A stretch of 64,000 bases of DNA from R-RK-3 sp963834945 (GTDB lineage: Bacteria > Pseudomonadota > Alphaproteobacteria > Rhizobiales > Rhodomicrobiaceae): NCBI GenBank assembly GCA_963834945.1, contig CAWIDT010000012.1:62001-126000 (forward strand), in the 5' to 3' direction. Shown piece by piece: positions 37,412-46,479 of this stretch (position 1 is its first letter; each line of letters starts with the position of its first letter). The position numbers and the translations under genes were made by a program. Below the pieces are notes generated by a model. The model searched no databases, had not been told where the DNA came from, and was given only the letters and a program-made list of their open reading frames with translations.

Positions 37412-37741
37412 TTGTGGAGCTGGGGTTGGCTCTACCCCGACAGATGTGCGTGTGCTGCTGCCCAGCTGGAGCGGGGTCATTCGCTGACGCTGATCCACAC
37501 GAGCGCGCTAATCGCCGATTTGGGCGAGCCCAACGAGAATGTGGTGGCGGTCATCGCGGCCATGCGGAGGGCCAATCCGAGCGCGCCCGTGCTCCTGGTC
37601 GCCAGCCAGCCTGTTGAGGCGGCGATCACGGCGCAAGCCGGCTTCAAAGTCTTATCAAAACCCTTGCTTCCGATGACGCTTCGCGCCGTTCTATCCAGCG
37701 CGCTGGTCGGATCGAACGCGCGAGAGATTCTGGTTACGTAG
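37412..37741 (+). pseudogene. Receiver-domain fragment of a hybrid sensor kinase
   Basis: The useful part reads NVVAVIAAMRRANPSAPVLL, then VASQPVEAAITAQAGFKVLS and KPLLPMTLRAVLSSAL, corresponding to strands 4-5 and the KP motif of a CheY-like receiver. The phospho-acceptor region is not recognisable and no kinase core precedes it, so this is the 3' end of a lost hybrid kinase. It converges with the NarL-type regulator at 37734, overlapping by 8 bp, and was probably its partner. Confidence 0.55.
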
Positions 37742-38114
37742 GCTTGCGAGGCTTGATCCCCAGATTGGCAGCGGCGATGACGGCCTCGGTTCTATTGTCG
37801 ACGTTGAGTGTGCGCATGACGGCCGTGACGCGGTGCTTGACCGTCACTTCGGCCAGGTTCAACTGTCGTGCGATGGCCTTGTTGCTCTTGCCTTCGAGAA
37901 GCAGCGAGAGCACCTCACTTTGGCGGTCGGTTAAATCGAGGCAATGAAGCGCGGCTGCTGCGCTAACGGGCATAGCGGGTTCGCGAGGTGGCCACGCTTC
38001 GGGCGGGATATAGGTTCCGCCGGCCAAGATCAGGCGAAGCGCCCCGATCATCACGGCCCTGGACGCCAATTTGGGAATGAAGCCGACGGCACCGGCGTCG
38101 ATGGCCTCAGCGAT

Positions 38115-39166
38115 TAGAGCGTCGGGCGATTAACCTGCAACATATCCCGCCTCCTTGAGATAATTCCAACATTCCTGGGGCTCGAAGAGGTTGCAAATAT
38201 CGCCGACGGCGCGCCAAAGGGCTTCATAGGTTCTTGCCTTGGCTTTTCGCAAGAGGGTCTTGAGCTTGGCGAAGGCCATTTCGATCGGATTGAGGTCGGG
38301 AGAGTATTTCGGCAGGAACAGGAACCAGGCGCCGCGCTCGGCCAGAGCCTGTGCCGCACGCGGACTTTTATGGACGTTCAGATTGTCCAGGATCACCACA
38401 TCGCCCTGCCTGAGGTTTGGCGCGAGTTGCGTGCGGATGTAGATGTCGAAAGTGGGACCATCCATGGCCCCCTCGATGATCCAGGGGGCAACAAGCTCAT
38501 CGCAGCGCAAGCCGGCGACCAGGGTTTGGGTTCGCCACTTGCCGAAGCGAGCATCGGCCATGAGCCGCGCTCCCTTCAGGCTGCGCCCACGCAAGGGCGT
38601 CATGTTGGTCTTTACACTGGTCTCATCGATGAAGACGAGCGGCGCCGGTTGGCGGCGCATGAAAGGCTGGCGACGGTCGCACCACATCTGGCGGGCCCCC
38701 TGACGTCAGCGCGTTCTTTTTCCGATGCCAGCAGCGTTTTTTTTATAGGTGAACCCGTGCCGGCACAGAAACTTGGACAGGTTCGAGGGATCGGCCGTCA
38801 CCCCGTGCGCCGCCTCCAGCCAAGCCGCCAGATCCGGCATGGTGATGTCCGGCTGCGCCTTCACCTTGTCGAGAACGGCTTCCCGATACCAGCCAAGCTT
38901 GCCCGAGCCCTTGGGGCGCCCCTGTCTAGCCGGATCAACCGAACCGGTAGCCGCAAAGCGGGCTTGCACCCGCACAGCCGTCGAGGGCGCCACCTCGAAC
39001 TGGGCCGCTACCGCGCGGCGCGACTTGCCAGAGGCAATGCCGCGCACCATTCGAAGCCGAAGATCCAACGAAACAGATTTGCCCATGAGGTCCCTCCCGA
39101 CCCCACGGAATCACTGTTCGCGAGAAAAGGGAATCTCACGATTCACACTTCTCGCCCGACGCTCTA
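38115..39166 (-). mobile_element. IS630-family insertion sequence (copy 2)
   Basis: A roughly 1.05-kb element inside the response-regulator gene. Its ends are TAGAGCGTCGGGCGA (38115) and TCGCCCGACGCTCTA (39152-39166). The TA at each outer edge is the duplicated target, and the host gene reads through once the element and one TA are removed. The terminal repeats differ from those of copy 1, so the two are distinct IS630 types. It carries one transposase gene in two frames. Confidence 0.92.
38130..39086 (-). CDS. IS630 transposase (copy 2), frame switch at an A8 run
   Basis: ATG 39086 opens the paired-like HTH part (MGKSVSLDLRLRMVRGIASG, TMPDLAAWLEAAHGV). At ACCTATAAAAAAAACGCTGC (minus strand, near 38747-38728) the reading frame changes. 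It continues with PAPLVFIDETSVKTNMTPLR (first Asp), DVVILDNLNVHKSPRAAQAL (second Asp) and PKYSPDLNPIEMAFAKLKTL (Glu). As in copy 1, the run of eight A suggests programmed slippage rather than mutation. All catalytic acids are present, so the enzyme may be active. Confidence 0.88.
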
Positions 39167-39582
39167 ATTCGCGTTCATGGTGACCAGATAGCACGACAAC
39201 CGCGGTCGCGGCGCTAACCGAGCGAACATGCCGCAGCACGGCTAGCCCGCTCCGATCGGGCACGTTGATGTCCAGCACCAATAAGTGGATTTCAGGCGAT
39301 GTCTTGAAACGGTCCAGCACACCGCCGGCGCTCATTGCTTCTTCGATGCGGGCGCCGGGGGTAACCTCCAGAACGACGGCCCTCACGGCATCGCGGATCA
39401 GGACGTGGTCATCGACGAGCAGAACGTTCATGGCGGACGACCCGAGCATACCAGCGCCGATCGCCGTGGGCAAATTCCAAGCGGCGTAGCTCCCTGCGAG
39501 AGTAGCACCTTGGGGCCTCGTCGTCTGCTGTCAGGAGCTGACCGGCGATTGTAGCAATACCAATGTCGATGCGTGCTTTGGG

Positions 39583-39665
39583 GTCTTGGTCGCGTGAGAA
39601 CGCTTCGGCGCGGTCTGAGATCGGCGATATTCCGCCAGGCGCCCCGATTTTCGCGCGACCAAGAC
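39583..39665. repeat. 83-bp palindrome-ended repeat, copy 1 (MITE-like)
   Basis: Begins GTCTTGGTCGCG (39583-39594) and ends CGCGACCAAGAC (39654-39665), a perfect 12-base terminal inverted repeat. The interior (CGCTTCGGC...CGGTCTGAGATCG...CGATATTCCGCCAGGCG) recurs at 56379-56455. No coding potential is evident. The size, inverted ends and multiple copies fit a MITE or a small palindromic intergenic repeat. Confidence 0.7.
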
Positions 39666-39891
39666 TCAAAGGTGACTTAGGCTAATTAATATTATCTCCC
39701 AAAAAAGTTGGGATGTGCCATTTGCATCCCTCCTATTGCAGAATTAACTGCCAAAGATCTGCAGTCTCCCATGGCATATGGCCAGATTGCGTAAAACCAT
39801 GCAAATGACCAGAAAGTTGTGACACCGGCGACATGTCTTACGCCGAACAACAGCGACGAGCCTTAATAAGCCGCCCGCTATTTTTCTGTGA

Positions 39892-40698
39892 TTACTCAGG
39901 CGGTGGAAAAAGTTCCGGGCGATACTCGAAATGCATGGTGTCAAAGTGGTACCATTTCGCACCCCAGATAAATCCGTGCTTCTCAAAGATGGAAGCGATT
40001 TCATAGGGAATGCGATTGCGATATTCGAAGCGTCTGCTGTCTTGTTTCCCCCAGCGCCAGTAATCGGTGTAGGTGGTGTTGATATCGATGGCCGCGGCGT
40101 AGGCGTGCATGCTTTTTCTTGTTGTACCCCCGATCGTGCGACAAGCTAAAACTCCCCCCAGTGGCGGTCGCAGATATTTCATAAAACCGTCTGGAAGCTT
40201 TTCAAGTTCAAAGGAGACAGCGCGAAGCTGATTGTGAATGTCGTTTATGGTTGTGACTTGGATCTTGCCACCGCCGTGTGCGGGTAGCCAGTCTATTGTT
40301 ACTAACTTTTTCTGGACCTCGCCAGTTTCGCAGCGTCCATACATTTTCTCAAAAAAGGGCTGATAGCGGACGCGGCGGGGATCGAAGTTTTTGGCTGGGA
40401 TCCCTTTCGGTTCCCCTTGGGGATAAGGCATTGCGAACTGATCTCGCAATGAAGGATTGTCGAGCAAGGTTTCGAATGGTTTGTCGAGAATGCCATCATC
40501 GAAAGTCATCCGAGTTCCGTCGCGCCAGATGATCTCGTTGCCTTCAAAACCTTTGAGGTATTCGGGATAGGCCTTAACAAGTTTGGCCATCACTATAGCA
40601 TTTTCCGCGGCGTCGGAAATATTGGCTTGCGCGACGGCAACGTCGAATGTCCAGCAGATGCAAGCGGCCCCTAAAAGCAGTTGAAAAACACGGATCAT
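39892..40698 (-). CDS. Exported M15-family peptidase (D,D-carboxypeptidase-like)
   Basis: A 268-residue protein with a Sec signal peptide (MIRVFQLLLGAACICWTFDV, cleavage near VAQA) and a C-terminal zinc peptidase domain of the VanY/M15 type. The zinc site is visible as SMHAYAAAIDIN (H...D) and GFIWGAKWYHFDTMHFEY (catalytic Glu/Trp region and the last zinc His). Such enzymes trim D-Ala-D-Ala or L-Ala-D-Glu bonds of peptidoglycan in the periplasm. It lies upstream of the region holding the decayed regulator and just downstream of the YARHG gene on the same strand; the 42 bp between them could allow cotranscription. A slightly AT-richer composition suggests acquisition. Confidence 0.8.
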   Translation of the reverse strand: MIRVFQLLLGAACICWTFDVAVAQANISDAAENAIVMAKLVKAYPEYLKGFEGNEIIWRDGTRMTFDDGILDKPFETLLDNPSLRDQFAMPYPQGEPKGIPAKNFDPRRVRYQPFFEKMYGRCETGEVQKKLVTIDWLPAHGGGKIQVTTINDIHNQLRAVSFELEKLPDGFMKYLRPPLGGVLACRTIGGTTRKSMHAYAAAIDINTTYTDYWRWGKQDSRRFEYRNRIPYEIASIFEKHGFIWGAKWYHFDTMHFEYRPELFPPPE

Positions 40699-40740
40699 TG
40701 AAAGGCTGCATCAAGGTGATGGGGCGTATCCATACCGCCG

Positions 40741-41031
40741 TCAGTTTCGGCAGCCCTTAGCGGCCTCGACGTGTCGAATTTCCACGATCTCCCGGCGACT
40801 CGCCCGAGGAAGCGGGAGATCGCTTTCTTGCTCAAAGACACAGTCGGCGTTTCCAAAGACTTTGATCGCCCGATCTGTCTTAAAGCAATAACGGGCGCGA
40901 TGATAAATCGAGTTCCGGGCGTACCAAAGATCGCCGCAGGAGTAAGACCAGTAATCGTCGTTAGGGGCGGCCGATGCTTCGAAGTGTAGAGATGCAAGCG
41001 TAAAATATGCAACGAAAGCGAGAACACGCAT
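40741..41031 (-). CDS. Small exported YARHG-domain protein
   Basis: A 96-residue secreted protein: signal peptide MRVLAFVAYFTLASLHFEAS (cleavage near ASA-AP), then a mature part with SCGDLWYARNSIYHRARYCF and KTDRAIKVFGNADC. This matches the YARHG domain (WYARN-IY-R-GYCF.T.RA...F), a small extracellular, probably cell-wall-associated fold. Four cysteines suggest two disulfides. AGGAG precedes ATG 41031. The M15 peptidase gene follows on the same strand, so a shared envelope role is plausible. Molecular function unknown. Confidence 0.75.
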   Translation of the reverse strand: MRVLAFVAYFTLASLHFEASAAPNDDYWSYSCGDLWYARNSIYHRARYCFKTDRAIKVFGNADCVFEQESDLPLPRASRREIVEIRHVEAAKGCRN

Positions 41032-41876
41032 CAGTATCTCCTGTTTAAAGAAATCCAGCCATCTTTACACTAGCTGAATTGGTTGAGCCACGAAAGCCGA
41101 ATACTCTGCGCGTAAGCGCGTATTCCCCTGACCGTTCCGTTAATCGAAGAATATTATCCCCACCGGGACGTCTCACTTGGTGAAAGCCAATGCCAGCATC
41201 GGCAATGACGATACCGATCACGGCTTCCGCGCGCCCTTTCGTCCTCACCGACGTCAGCTAACGACGGCAGGCATGGCCCAGCTGCCGACTCTCTCGTTTA
41301 TGGCGCAACCATCCGCTACGCGGTGTTGAACGAGCCCGCTCGACCAGGAGCGCACTATGCGCGGGCCGCGCCGTGGAGAGGGGGTGCGGCTTAAGTCGAA
41401 AGGTGCCCTCCACACAACCGCTGTTTCCAGTATCATCTGCAAGGGTTGGCCCTGCGTTCAAGCTGGGCCCCTTGCATTTGTTGCGATGAGACGGGAAAAG
41501 GTTCACGCTCGTTCGGAGAATGCTCGTGGCTGGCAGATGGGCCTTCGAACGGTGCAGCCGACAGCCGCTCGTGGCCCGAGGCTGAAGGTCGTGGATTGGC
41601 CTATGTCTCTTCGCACCCCATCGGAGAAAGTTCGACCCCACTTGCTGTCGACAGCTTCGGCACCGGCTGGGCTATCGAGGCGGCTGCTGGTTTGGGCCGC
41701 TTATCCCTCAGGTTCCGACCGACGTCTGACGGTGCGGCACTGGCCGGACGGGCCATGAGCAGACGGAAAATGGTGGCGGAGCTTATAAGATGTATGCAAG
41801 AGCGAACGCTCGCTCTCGCAGCTTAAGGAGCCACCCCTGCCGTCTCCGCACACTGCTGAGCACAAACAAACGGGTG
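41032..41876. other. Gene-free stretch before the sensor kinase
   Basis: About 845 bp. Several frames exist (plus 41357-41758 and 41446-41826, minus 41258-41641), but they overlap each other and carry no motif or plausible start site. It probably holds old coding debris and the promoter of the YARHG gene. Confidence 0.4.
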
Positions 41877-43337
41877 TCATTCTATCAATTCGTCTGCGAG
41901 AACTCCGACACCTGAGCGGACCTGCACGCGGGATCGGAGCGCTGCCCGGCTCGAATTGTGCTTGATGCCCTGCTTCCGGTCGGGAAAGGTAAGTCGTGCG
42001 ACGAGGCCCGGGGCGTTATCGCCCAATGCGATCGTGACGCCGTGGATCTTCGCAATTGAACGGACGAGCGCAAGACCCAGGCCGCTCCCTGGAGTTCTGC
42101 GACTACGCTCCAGCCGATAGAATGGGTGGAAGATTTTTGCCCAGTGCTCGGGTGGAATGCCCGGCCCGGTATCGGCGAGGATCAGCTGGACGGCCCCCCC
42201 ATGCCGGCCGAGCCAAAGGCTGATGGCAGCGCCATCTGGCGAATGATTGACGGCATTCTCGATGAGGTTGACCAACATCTGCGCCACAAGCTCGCTTTGA
42301 CCGTAAATGCGAATGCCCGGGGCGATCGTGGCCGAGAAGCGCTGGTCTTTCTCAGCGGCAACCGGCTGATAGCTTTCGGCCAGTTGAGAGGTCAGCTCGG
42401 AAAAATCGATGTTGGCGAAGCGCTTGCGGATATCGGTGGCGCTGATCTGGCCGATATGCAAGAGCGCATCGAACGTACGCAGGATTTGGTCGGTCTCAAC
42501 TTTGACCTTCTCGATGAGGTGAATGTAGACCTCGGGGCTCGGGTTGGCGGGCGGGGCGCTTTCCAGCTGTTGGCGCAGGCGCCCGAGCGGAGTGCGAAGA
42601 TCATGCGCGATATCGGTAGTGACCTGCTTGACTGAGCCCATCAGCTCTTCGATCCGGTCTAGCATTTCGTTCATACTCTGCGAAAGCTGATCAAACTCGT
42701 CGCTGCTGCCATTGATCGGCAGACGCCGCGACAGATTGCCGGCCATGATCCGTTTGCTGGCCCTGTCGATGGTTGAAACCCTGGCAAGCACAGCCCGGCT
42801 GAGGAAAATGCCGCCGCCCAGAACCATAGGCAGGACGAAGGCGAGGGAGCTGATCAGCGAGCTGATCATCAGATCACGCAGATCGTTACCCTGATCGAGC
42901 CCCGCGCCGACGATCAGCAGATTGCCGTCGCCGAGCGTCGTGCCGTGCATCATGAGGAGCGTCCGGCCAGCGTCCTCCGGATCGACGATGTTGTGCCGCA
43001 GCGTCACTTCGCGCCATCCAACGCCCAATTCGTCGGTGGGGAGGTTTCCGACGGTCTGCCGGCCGGCTTTGTCGGTGACAGCATAGAGGAAGAAGCTCGT
43101 GGTTGGAGCGTTGGAGCGCTCCTCGATGGTCGCGATCAGCTCGGCATAGCCGCGCGTGCGAAAAGTCCGCTGCAGAATCGCCGTTTCGTTGGCGATCTGG
43201 CCCTGCAATGTCTTCCTGAACTCTCGTGAAGCACCAAGGTAAATGAACGCTAACATCACTATGGAAGAAGCCGTGAACACTAGCGTATAGAGAAGGGTGA
43301 TTTGGAAGGGCGAGCTGCGCAGAAGGTCCTTCAGCAT
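41877..43337 (-). CDS. HAMP sensor histidine kinase (system 1)
   Basis: Inner-membrane histidine kinase of 486 residues. Helix 1 is at 11-36, a periplasmic sensor loop at 37-155, helix 2 at 156-182 and HAMP at about 180-235. The phospho-accepting H-box is TTDIAHDLRTPLGRLRQ (His near 245). An HATPase domain follows with LVNLIENAVNHSPDG (N-box), LADTGPGIPPEHW (G1) and GSGLGLALVRSI (G2). Its start overlaps the end of the response regulator by 7 bp, so the two are one operon. The pair is divergent from the hemolysin-family/HDO operon and is its likely regulator. The signal is unknown. Confidence 0.92.
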   Translation of the reverse strand: MLKDLLRSSPFQITLLYTLVFTASSIVMLAFIYLGASREFRKTLQGQIANETAILQRTFRTRGYAELIATIEERSNAPTTSFFLYAVTDKAGRQTVGNLPTDELGVGWREVTLRHNIVDPEDAGRTLLMMHGTTLGDGNLLIVGAGLDQGNDLRDLMISSLISSLAFVLPMVLGGGIFLSRAVLARVSTIDRASKRIMAGNLSRRLPINGSSDEFDQLSQSMNEMLDRIEELMGSVKQVTTDIAHDLRTPLGRLRQQLESAPPANPSPEVYIHLIEKVKVETDQILRTFDALLHIGQISATDIRKRFANIDFSELTSQLAESYQPVAAEKDQRFSATIAPGIRIYGQSELVAQMLVNLIENAVNHSPDGAAISLWLGRHGGAVQLILADTGPGIPPEHWAKIFHPFYRLERSRRTPGSGLGLALVRSIAKIHGVTIALGDNAPGLVARLTFPDRKQGIKHNSSRAALRSRVQVRSGVGVLADELIE

Positions 43338-44023
43338 TTGCCAGCGCCGGCTTCCTCGAGAATGTAACCCGAGCCGCGAATTGTCTGAAGCAGCGGCTGC
43401 TCGAACGGCTTGTCGATCTTGCTGCGCAAGCGCGAGATGTTGGCCTCCACCACCTTGGTGTTCGGGTCGAAGTGGAAGTGCCAGACCCGGTCGAGCAGCA
43501 TGTTCCGGGTGACGACCCGTCCCTTGTTGCGCAGGAAATATTCGAGGATCCGGAACTCCAGCGGCTGCAGGTTGATATGCTGGCCGCCGCGCACGACCTT
43601 GCGGCGAATGAGGTCCATTTCCAGGTCGCCGGCGCGCAGGATGGCGTCCGACTGGGTAAGCGGAGAACGCCGCCCGAGCGCATGCACGCGGGCGCGCAAC
43701 TCGGAAAACGCGAATGGCTTGACGAGATAATCATCGCCGCCGGCCTCGAAACCGTCGACCCGGTCGTCGATGCCGCTCATTGTGGTGAGGAAGATCACGG
43801 GCGCCGTGCCAGCGCCCTTGCGATAGCTCCGCACCAGCGAGAGCCCATCCATGTCGGGCAGCCGGCGATCGACGATAAGGAGGTCAAGGGTCTCGCTCGA
43901 TGCCAATATGAGGCCTTCGCCGCAATCACTCGCAACCTCGACCACGTGGCCATCCTGCTCAAGACCGGAGACAACGAAGTCAGCCGTTTCCTGGTCGTCC
44001 TCAATCAGCAACACCTTCATCAC
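43331..44023 (-). CDS. OmpR-family response regulator (system 1)
   Basis: A 230-residue response regulator. The receiver begins MMKVLLIEDDQETADFVVSG with the phospho-Asp in LLIVDRRLPDMDG (Asp near 52) and the Lys in DYLVKPFAFSELRARV. The C-terminal OmpR-type winged helix has LQPLEFRILEYFLRNKGRVV and VVEANISRLRSKIDKPF. It lies upstream of and overlaps the kinase gene. Transcription is divergent from operon A across a 388-bp gap, and OmpR-type regulators usually bind direct repeats in such gaps. Confidence 0.92.
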   Translation of the reverse strand: MMKVLLIEDDQETADFVVSGLEQDGHVVEVASDCGEGLILASSETLDLLIVDRRLPDMDGLSLVRSYRKGAGTAPVIFLTTMSGIDDRVDGFEAGGDDYLVKPFAFSELRARVHALGRRSPLTQSDAILRAGDLEMDLIRRKVVRGGQHINLQPLEFRILEYFLRNKGRVVTRNMLLDRVWHFHFDPNTKVVEANISRLRSKIDKPFEQPLLQTIRGSGYILEEAGAGKC

Positions 44024-44411
44024 CTGTCCTCAATAGCGTCGTCGTGAACGGCACGGGACTGCGCACAGCGCTGAAATCGATCCGTGGCGTCAGCATCATG
44101 AGAGCACGGATTGTGGGGCTTTGATGTCCATCTCGCGCCCATCGGAAGTCGACAGCCCGCTCGTGACGAAGGTTACAAAAATGTATCCAGACGCCGAACC
44201 GCTCACAACCTCCCGCGTCTAAACCTCTCTTGGCCGGGGTCGCCCGAGGCAGTGCAATCGGCGTATCGCACAATTCCTCGGCGCGGCCACGAGACGGAAG
44301 TCACTCAAACCAACGATGCGCTTGACGGCGGCCAAGACGCCGCGTCCTCGCACAACGTCCCGAGGCCCTACTCAACATTTCGCGCCGGCAAGACGGGAGC
44401 AACGAACGGGC
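44024..44411. promoter_or_regulatory. Divergent control region between system 1 and operon A
   Basis: The 388 bp between the response-regulator start and the hemolysin-family gene. Small frames here show no motif. It must hold the regulator promoter (minus) and the operon A promoter (plus). No clear direct repeat was recognised by eye. Confidence 0.45.
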
Positions 44412-45005
44412 ATGCAGCTTATCCCAATCTTTCCCGGCCACGCTTTGTGGCCGGCGGTCTCGCTCTTTATCCGCACCACCTACCTCGAGCATTACGGAGC
44501 ACGGCTTGACGACCTGCCGGCGAATATCGTCGCACTGGTCGATGCGCAGGATCGCATTCTGTGCGCCGCCGGCCTCAGAAACGCGCCGGAGCCATTCTTC
44601 TCGGAGTTCTACATGGAAGAGCCTGTCGAGACGCTGATCGGCAAGATCGCCGGCAAGTCCGTCAAGCGGCAGGAGATCGTCGAGGTGACGGCACTCGTCA
44701 GCCGGACGCCGGCCGTATCCGTCCATTTCATGCGCGAGCTGATCCTTTATGGCGACACGCTAGGCTTCAACTGGGCCTTGTTCACGGCAACGAGCCGGCT
44801 GCAGAAGATCCTGCACCGGATCAATCTGCCATTGATCGATCTGGGCCAGGCGCGCCGTGACCGTGTCCCCGCGCCCGAAAAATGGGGCTCATATTATGAC
44901 AACCAGCCCCGGGTCCTGGCCATCGGCCGCGATGGGCTTGCGTCCTTCCTCGTGAGGGACGCGGACGCTCCGCTCGCAAAAGCGAGGCTCACCGCCCATG
45001 GCTGA
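44412..45005 (+). CDS. Thermostable hemolysin-family protein
   Basis: A 197-residue protein of the family named after the Vibrio thermostable (delta-VPH) hemolysin. Visible blocks are IRTTYLEHYGARLDDLPANI, ALVDAQDRILCAAGLRNAPE and PFFSEFYMEEPVETLIGKIA near the start, then GFNWALFTATSRLQKILHRI. The overall look is of a GNAT or acyl-homoserine-lactone-synthase-like acyltransferase rather than a pore-forming toxin; that is inference. There is no signal peptide, so it should be cytosolic. The frame opens at 44316, but ATG 44412 gives the usual family start. It heads operon A and overlaps the ligase gene by 8 bp (ATGGCTGA). In this setting an enzymatic step, such as acyl transfer, fits better than haemolysis. 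Confidence 0.75.
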   Translation: MQLIPIFPGHALWPAVSLFIRTTYLEHYGARLDDLPANIVALVDAQDRILCAAGLRNAPEPFFSEFYMEEPVETLIGKIAGKSVKRQEIVEVTALVSRTPAVSVHFMRELILYGDTLGFNWALFTATSRLQKILHRINLPLIDLGQARRDRVPAPEKWGSYYDNQPRVLAIGRDGLASFLVRDADAPLAKARLTAHG

Positions 45006-46479
45006 GCTCAAGGACGCGCTGCTGCGCCATGCGGCGCAAGATGGCGACCGCATTGCGATGAGCGATCACGGTGCCGCACTCACACGCTTCGACCTTGCCT
45101 GCTGGGTCGCCGGGGTGGCGGCCAATCTCGGCTTCGGGCCGGAGACGATCGGCATCCTCGGCGAGAACTCCGTCGCATGGGCCGTGGCCTTTCTCGCAGC
45201 GAGCGTTGCCGGCAAGACGATCGTTCCCATACCGACCTTCTTCAGCCACGAGCAGTTGGCCCATCTGGCGCAAGATGCCGGAATTGGGCGCGTGCTGGCG
45301 ACCGAGGTGATCGAGACCGTTCAGCGTCGGCTGCCGGTACCGGTCCATGTCCTCACGCGGCGGCGCGAATCGCCCGCCCCTCTTCCCGATGGCGACGGCG
45401 GGCTGATCATCTACACCTCCGGCAGCACGGGGCGGCCGAAAGGCGTGCGCCTTGCCAGTGGTCAGGCGCTCTGGTCGGCGCAGGCTCTGGCCGAGGCGAG
45501 CGGGGCCACCGCCGCCGACAGATATCTGTCCGTACTGCCGCTGCCGATGCTGCTTGAGCTGATCTGCGGCGTGATGATTCCGGTGCTCGTGGGCGGCACA
45601 GTTCATTACGACGCCGGGATCGCGAGCACCGTGATTGGCGCGTCGCCCTGCAATATCGCTGCGGCGATCGAGCGCGAGCGGGCGACGACCACCGTTCTCG
45701 TTCCGCAACTGCTCGCCCTCTATACGGCGCAGCTCGCCGCGGCCGAAGGGCGAGCGCCGGAGAGTCTTCGCTTTGTGGCGGTTGGCGGCGCGCCTCTTCC
45801 CCCCGCGCTTGCGCTGGCCGCCGCAAAGCGGGGCATTCCGGTCCATGAGGGCTATGGCCTCTCGGAATGCTGCTCGGTGGTGGCCGTCAACCGGCCCGGC
45901 TCCTCGCGCATTGGGACGGTCGGCCGCTCGCTGCCCGGCGTTAACGTCGCAATCGAGGACGGCGAAATCGTCGTCGAGGGGCCGTCGGTGATGGACGGGT
46001 ACCTACATGGCGGTTCAGCGCCGCGGCGCTGGCGGACAGGTGATCTCGGGCAGATCGACGCGGATGGCTATCTGACGGTGCATGGCCGCCGCGACAATCT
46101 GATTGTCACTCCGGCTGGACGCAATATCATCCCGGAATGGATTGAGACGATGCTGCTTGGCGATCTCAGGATCGGCGCCTGCGTGCTCGGCCAGACAGGG
46201 GCGACCGGGGGGCTCGGTATTCTCATCATCCCTTCGCGCGGCGGCGAACCCTGGTTTGGGGCCGCCTCGCGAGAAGACCTGCTGCAGCTGGTGGAGAAAG
46301 CCTGCGACGGCGCCCCAGACTATGCGCGTCCGAAAGAGGTCTTCCTCTGCATGCGCGAGGAAGCCACGCGCGCAAAGCTCTTCACCGCCAACGGACGTAT
46401 CCGGCGAGCGGCGGCACTGGCGCTGCTCGCCGACAAGGCAAGCCTTTCCGAACCCTTCGCAACCCATGAGGCAACGTGA
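44998..46479 (+). CDS. AMP-forming acyl-CoA synthetase/ligase (ANL family)
   Basis: A 493-residue adenylating enzyme of the ANL superfamily. Core motifs are IIYTSGSTGRPKGV (137-150, P-loop), VHEGYGLSECC (aromatic/adenine region), RRWRTGDLGQIDADGYLTVH (ATP ribose Asp) and GRRDNLIVTPAGRNIIPEWI (hinge and C-terminal lysine region). It should activate a carboxylic acid, probably a fatty acid, as acyl-AMP and pass it to CoA or another acceptor. It is shorter than typical long-chain acyl-CoA synthetases. Its start overlaps the previous gene and its stop overlaps the next (TGATG), so translation is coupled. It is the probable entry step of the operon A pathway. Confidence 0.88.
   Translation: MAELKDALLRHAAQDGDRIAMSDHGAALTRFDLACWVAGVAANLGFGPETIGILGENSVAWAVAFLAASVAGKTIVPIPTFFSHEQLAHLAQDAGIGRVLATEVIETVQRRLPVPVHVLTRRRESPAPLPDGDGGLIIYTSGSTGRPKGVRLASGQALWSAQALAEASGATAADRYLSVLPLPMLLELICGVMIPVLVGGTVHYDAGIASTVIGASPCNIAAAIERERATTTVLVPQLLALYTAQLAAAEGRAPESLRFVAVGGAPLPPALALAAAKRGIPVHEGYGLSECCSVVAVNRPGSSRIGTVGRSLPGVNVAIEDGEIVVEGPSVMDGYLHGGSAPRRWRTGDLGQIDADGYLTVHGRRDNLIVTPAGRNIIPEWIETMLLGDLRIGACVLGQTGATGGLGILIIPSRGGEPWFGAASREDLLQLVEKACDGAPDYARPKEVFLCMREEATRAKLFTANGRIRRAAALALLADKASLSEPFATHEAT

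Larger units (their letters stand above)
37734..39431 (-). pseudogene. NarL/FixJ-type response regulator interrupted by IS630
   Basis: ATG 39431 begins a receiver domain (MNVLLVDDHVLIRDAVRAVV, phospho-Asp in LLVLDINVPDRSGLAVL). It runs to HEREL, where the IS630 element (38115-39166) interrupts. Beyond the element the frame continues IAEAIDAGAVGFIPKLASRA and ends with a LuxR-type HTH (LTDRQSEVLSLLLEGKSNKA) at 37734. Removing the element and one TA gives GAA-TTA-ATC-GCT, restoring an uninterrupted protein. The gene is inactive while the element is present but could be restored by precise excision. Confidence 0.9.

Noticed and set aside
27129..39166. The two IS630 elements as one composite transposon
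   Set aside because: Their terminal repeats and transposases differ, and genes between them belong to unrelated blocks.
44412..45005. Pore-forming haemolysin toxin
   Set aside because: No signal peptide or membrane-inserting segment, and the operon is biosynthetic; the family name is kept but the toxin role is not claimed.
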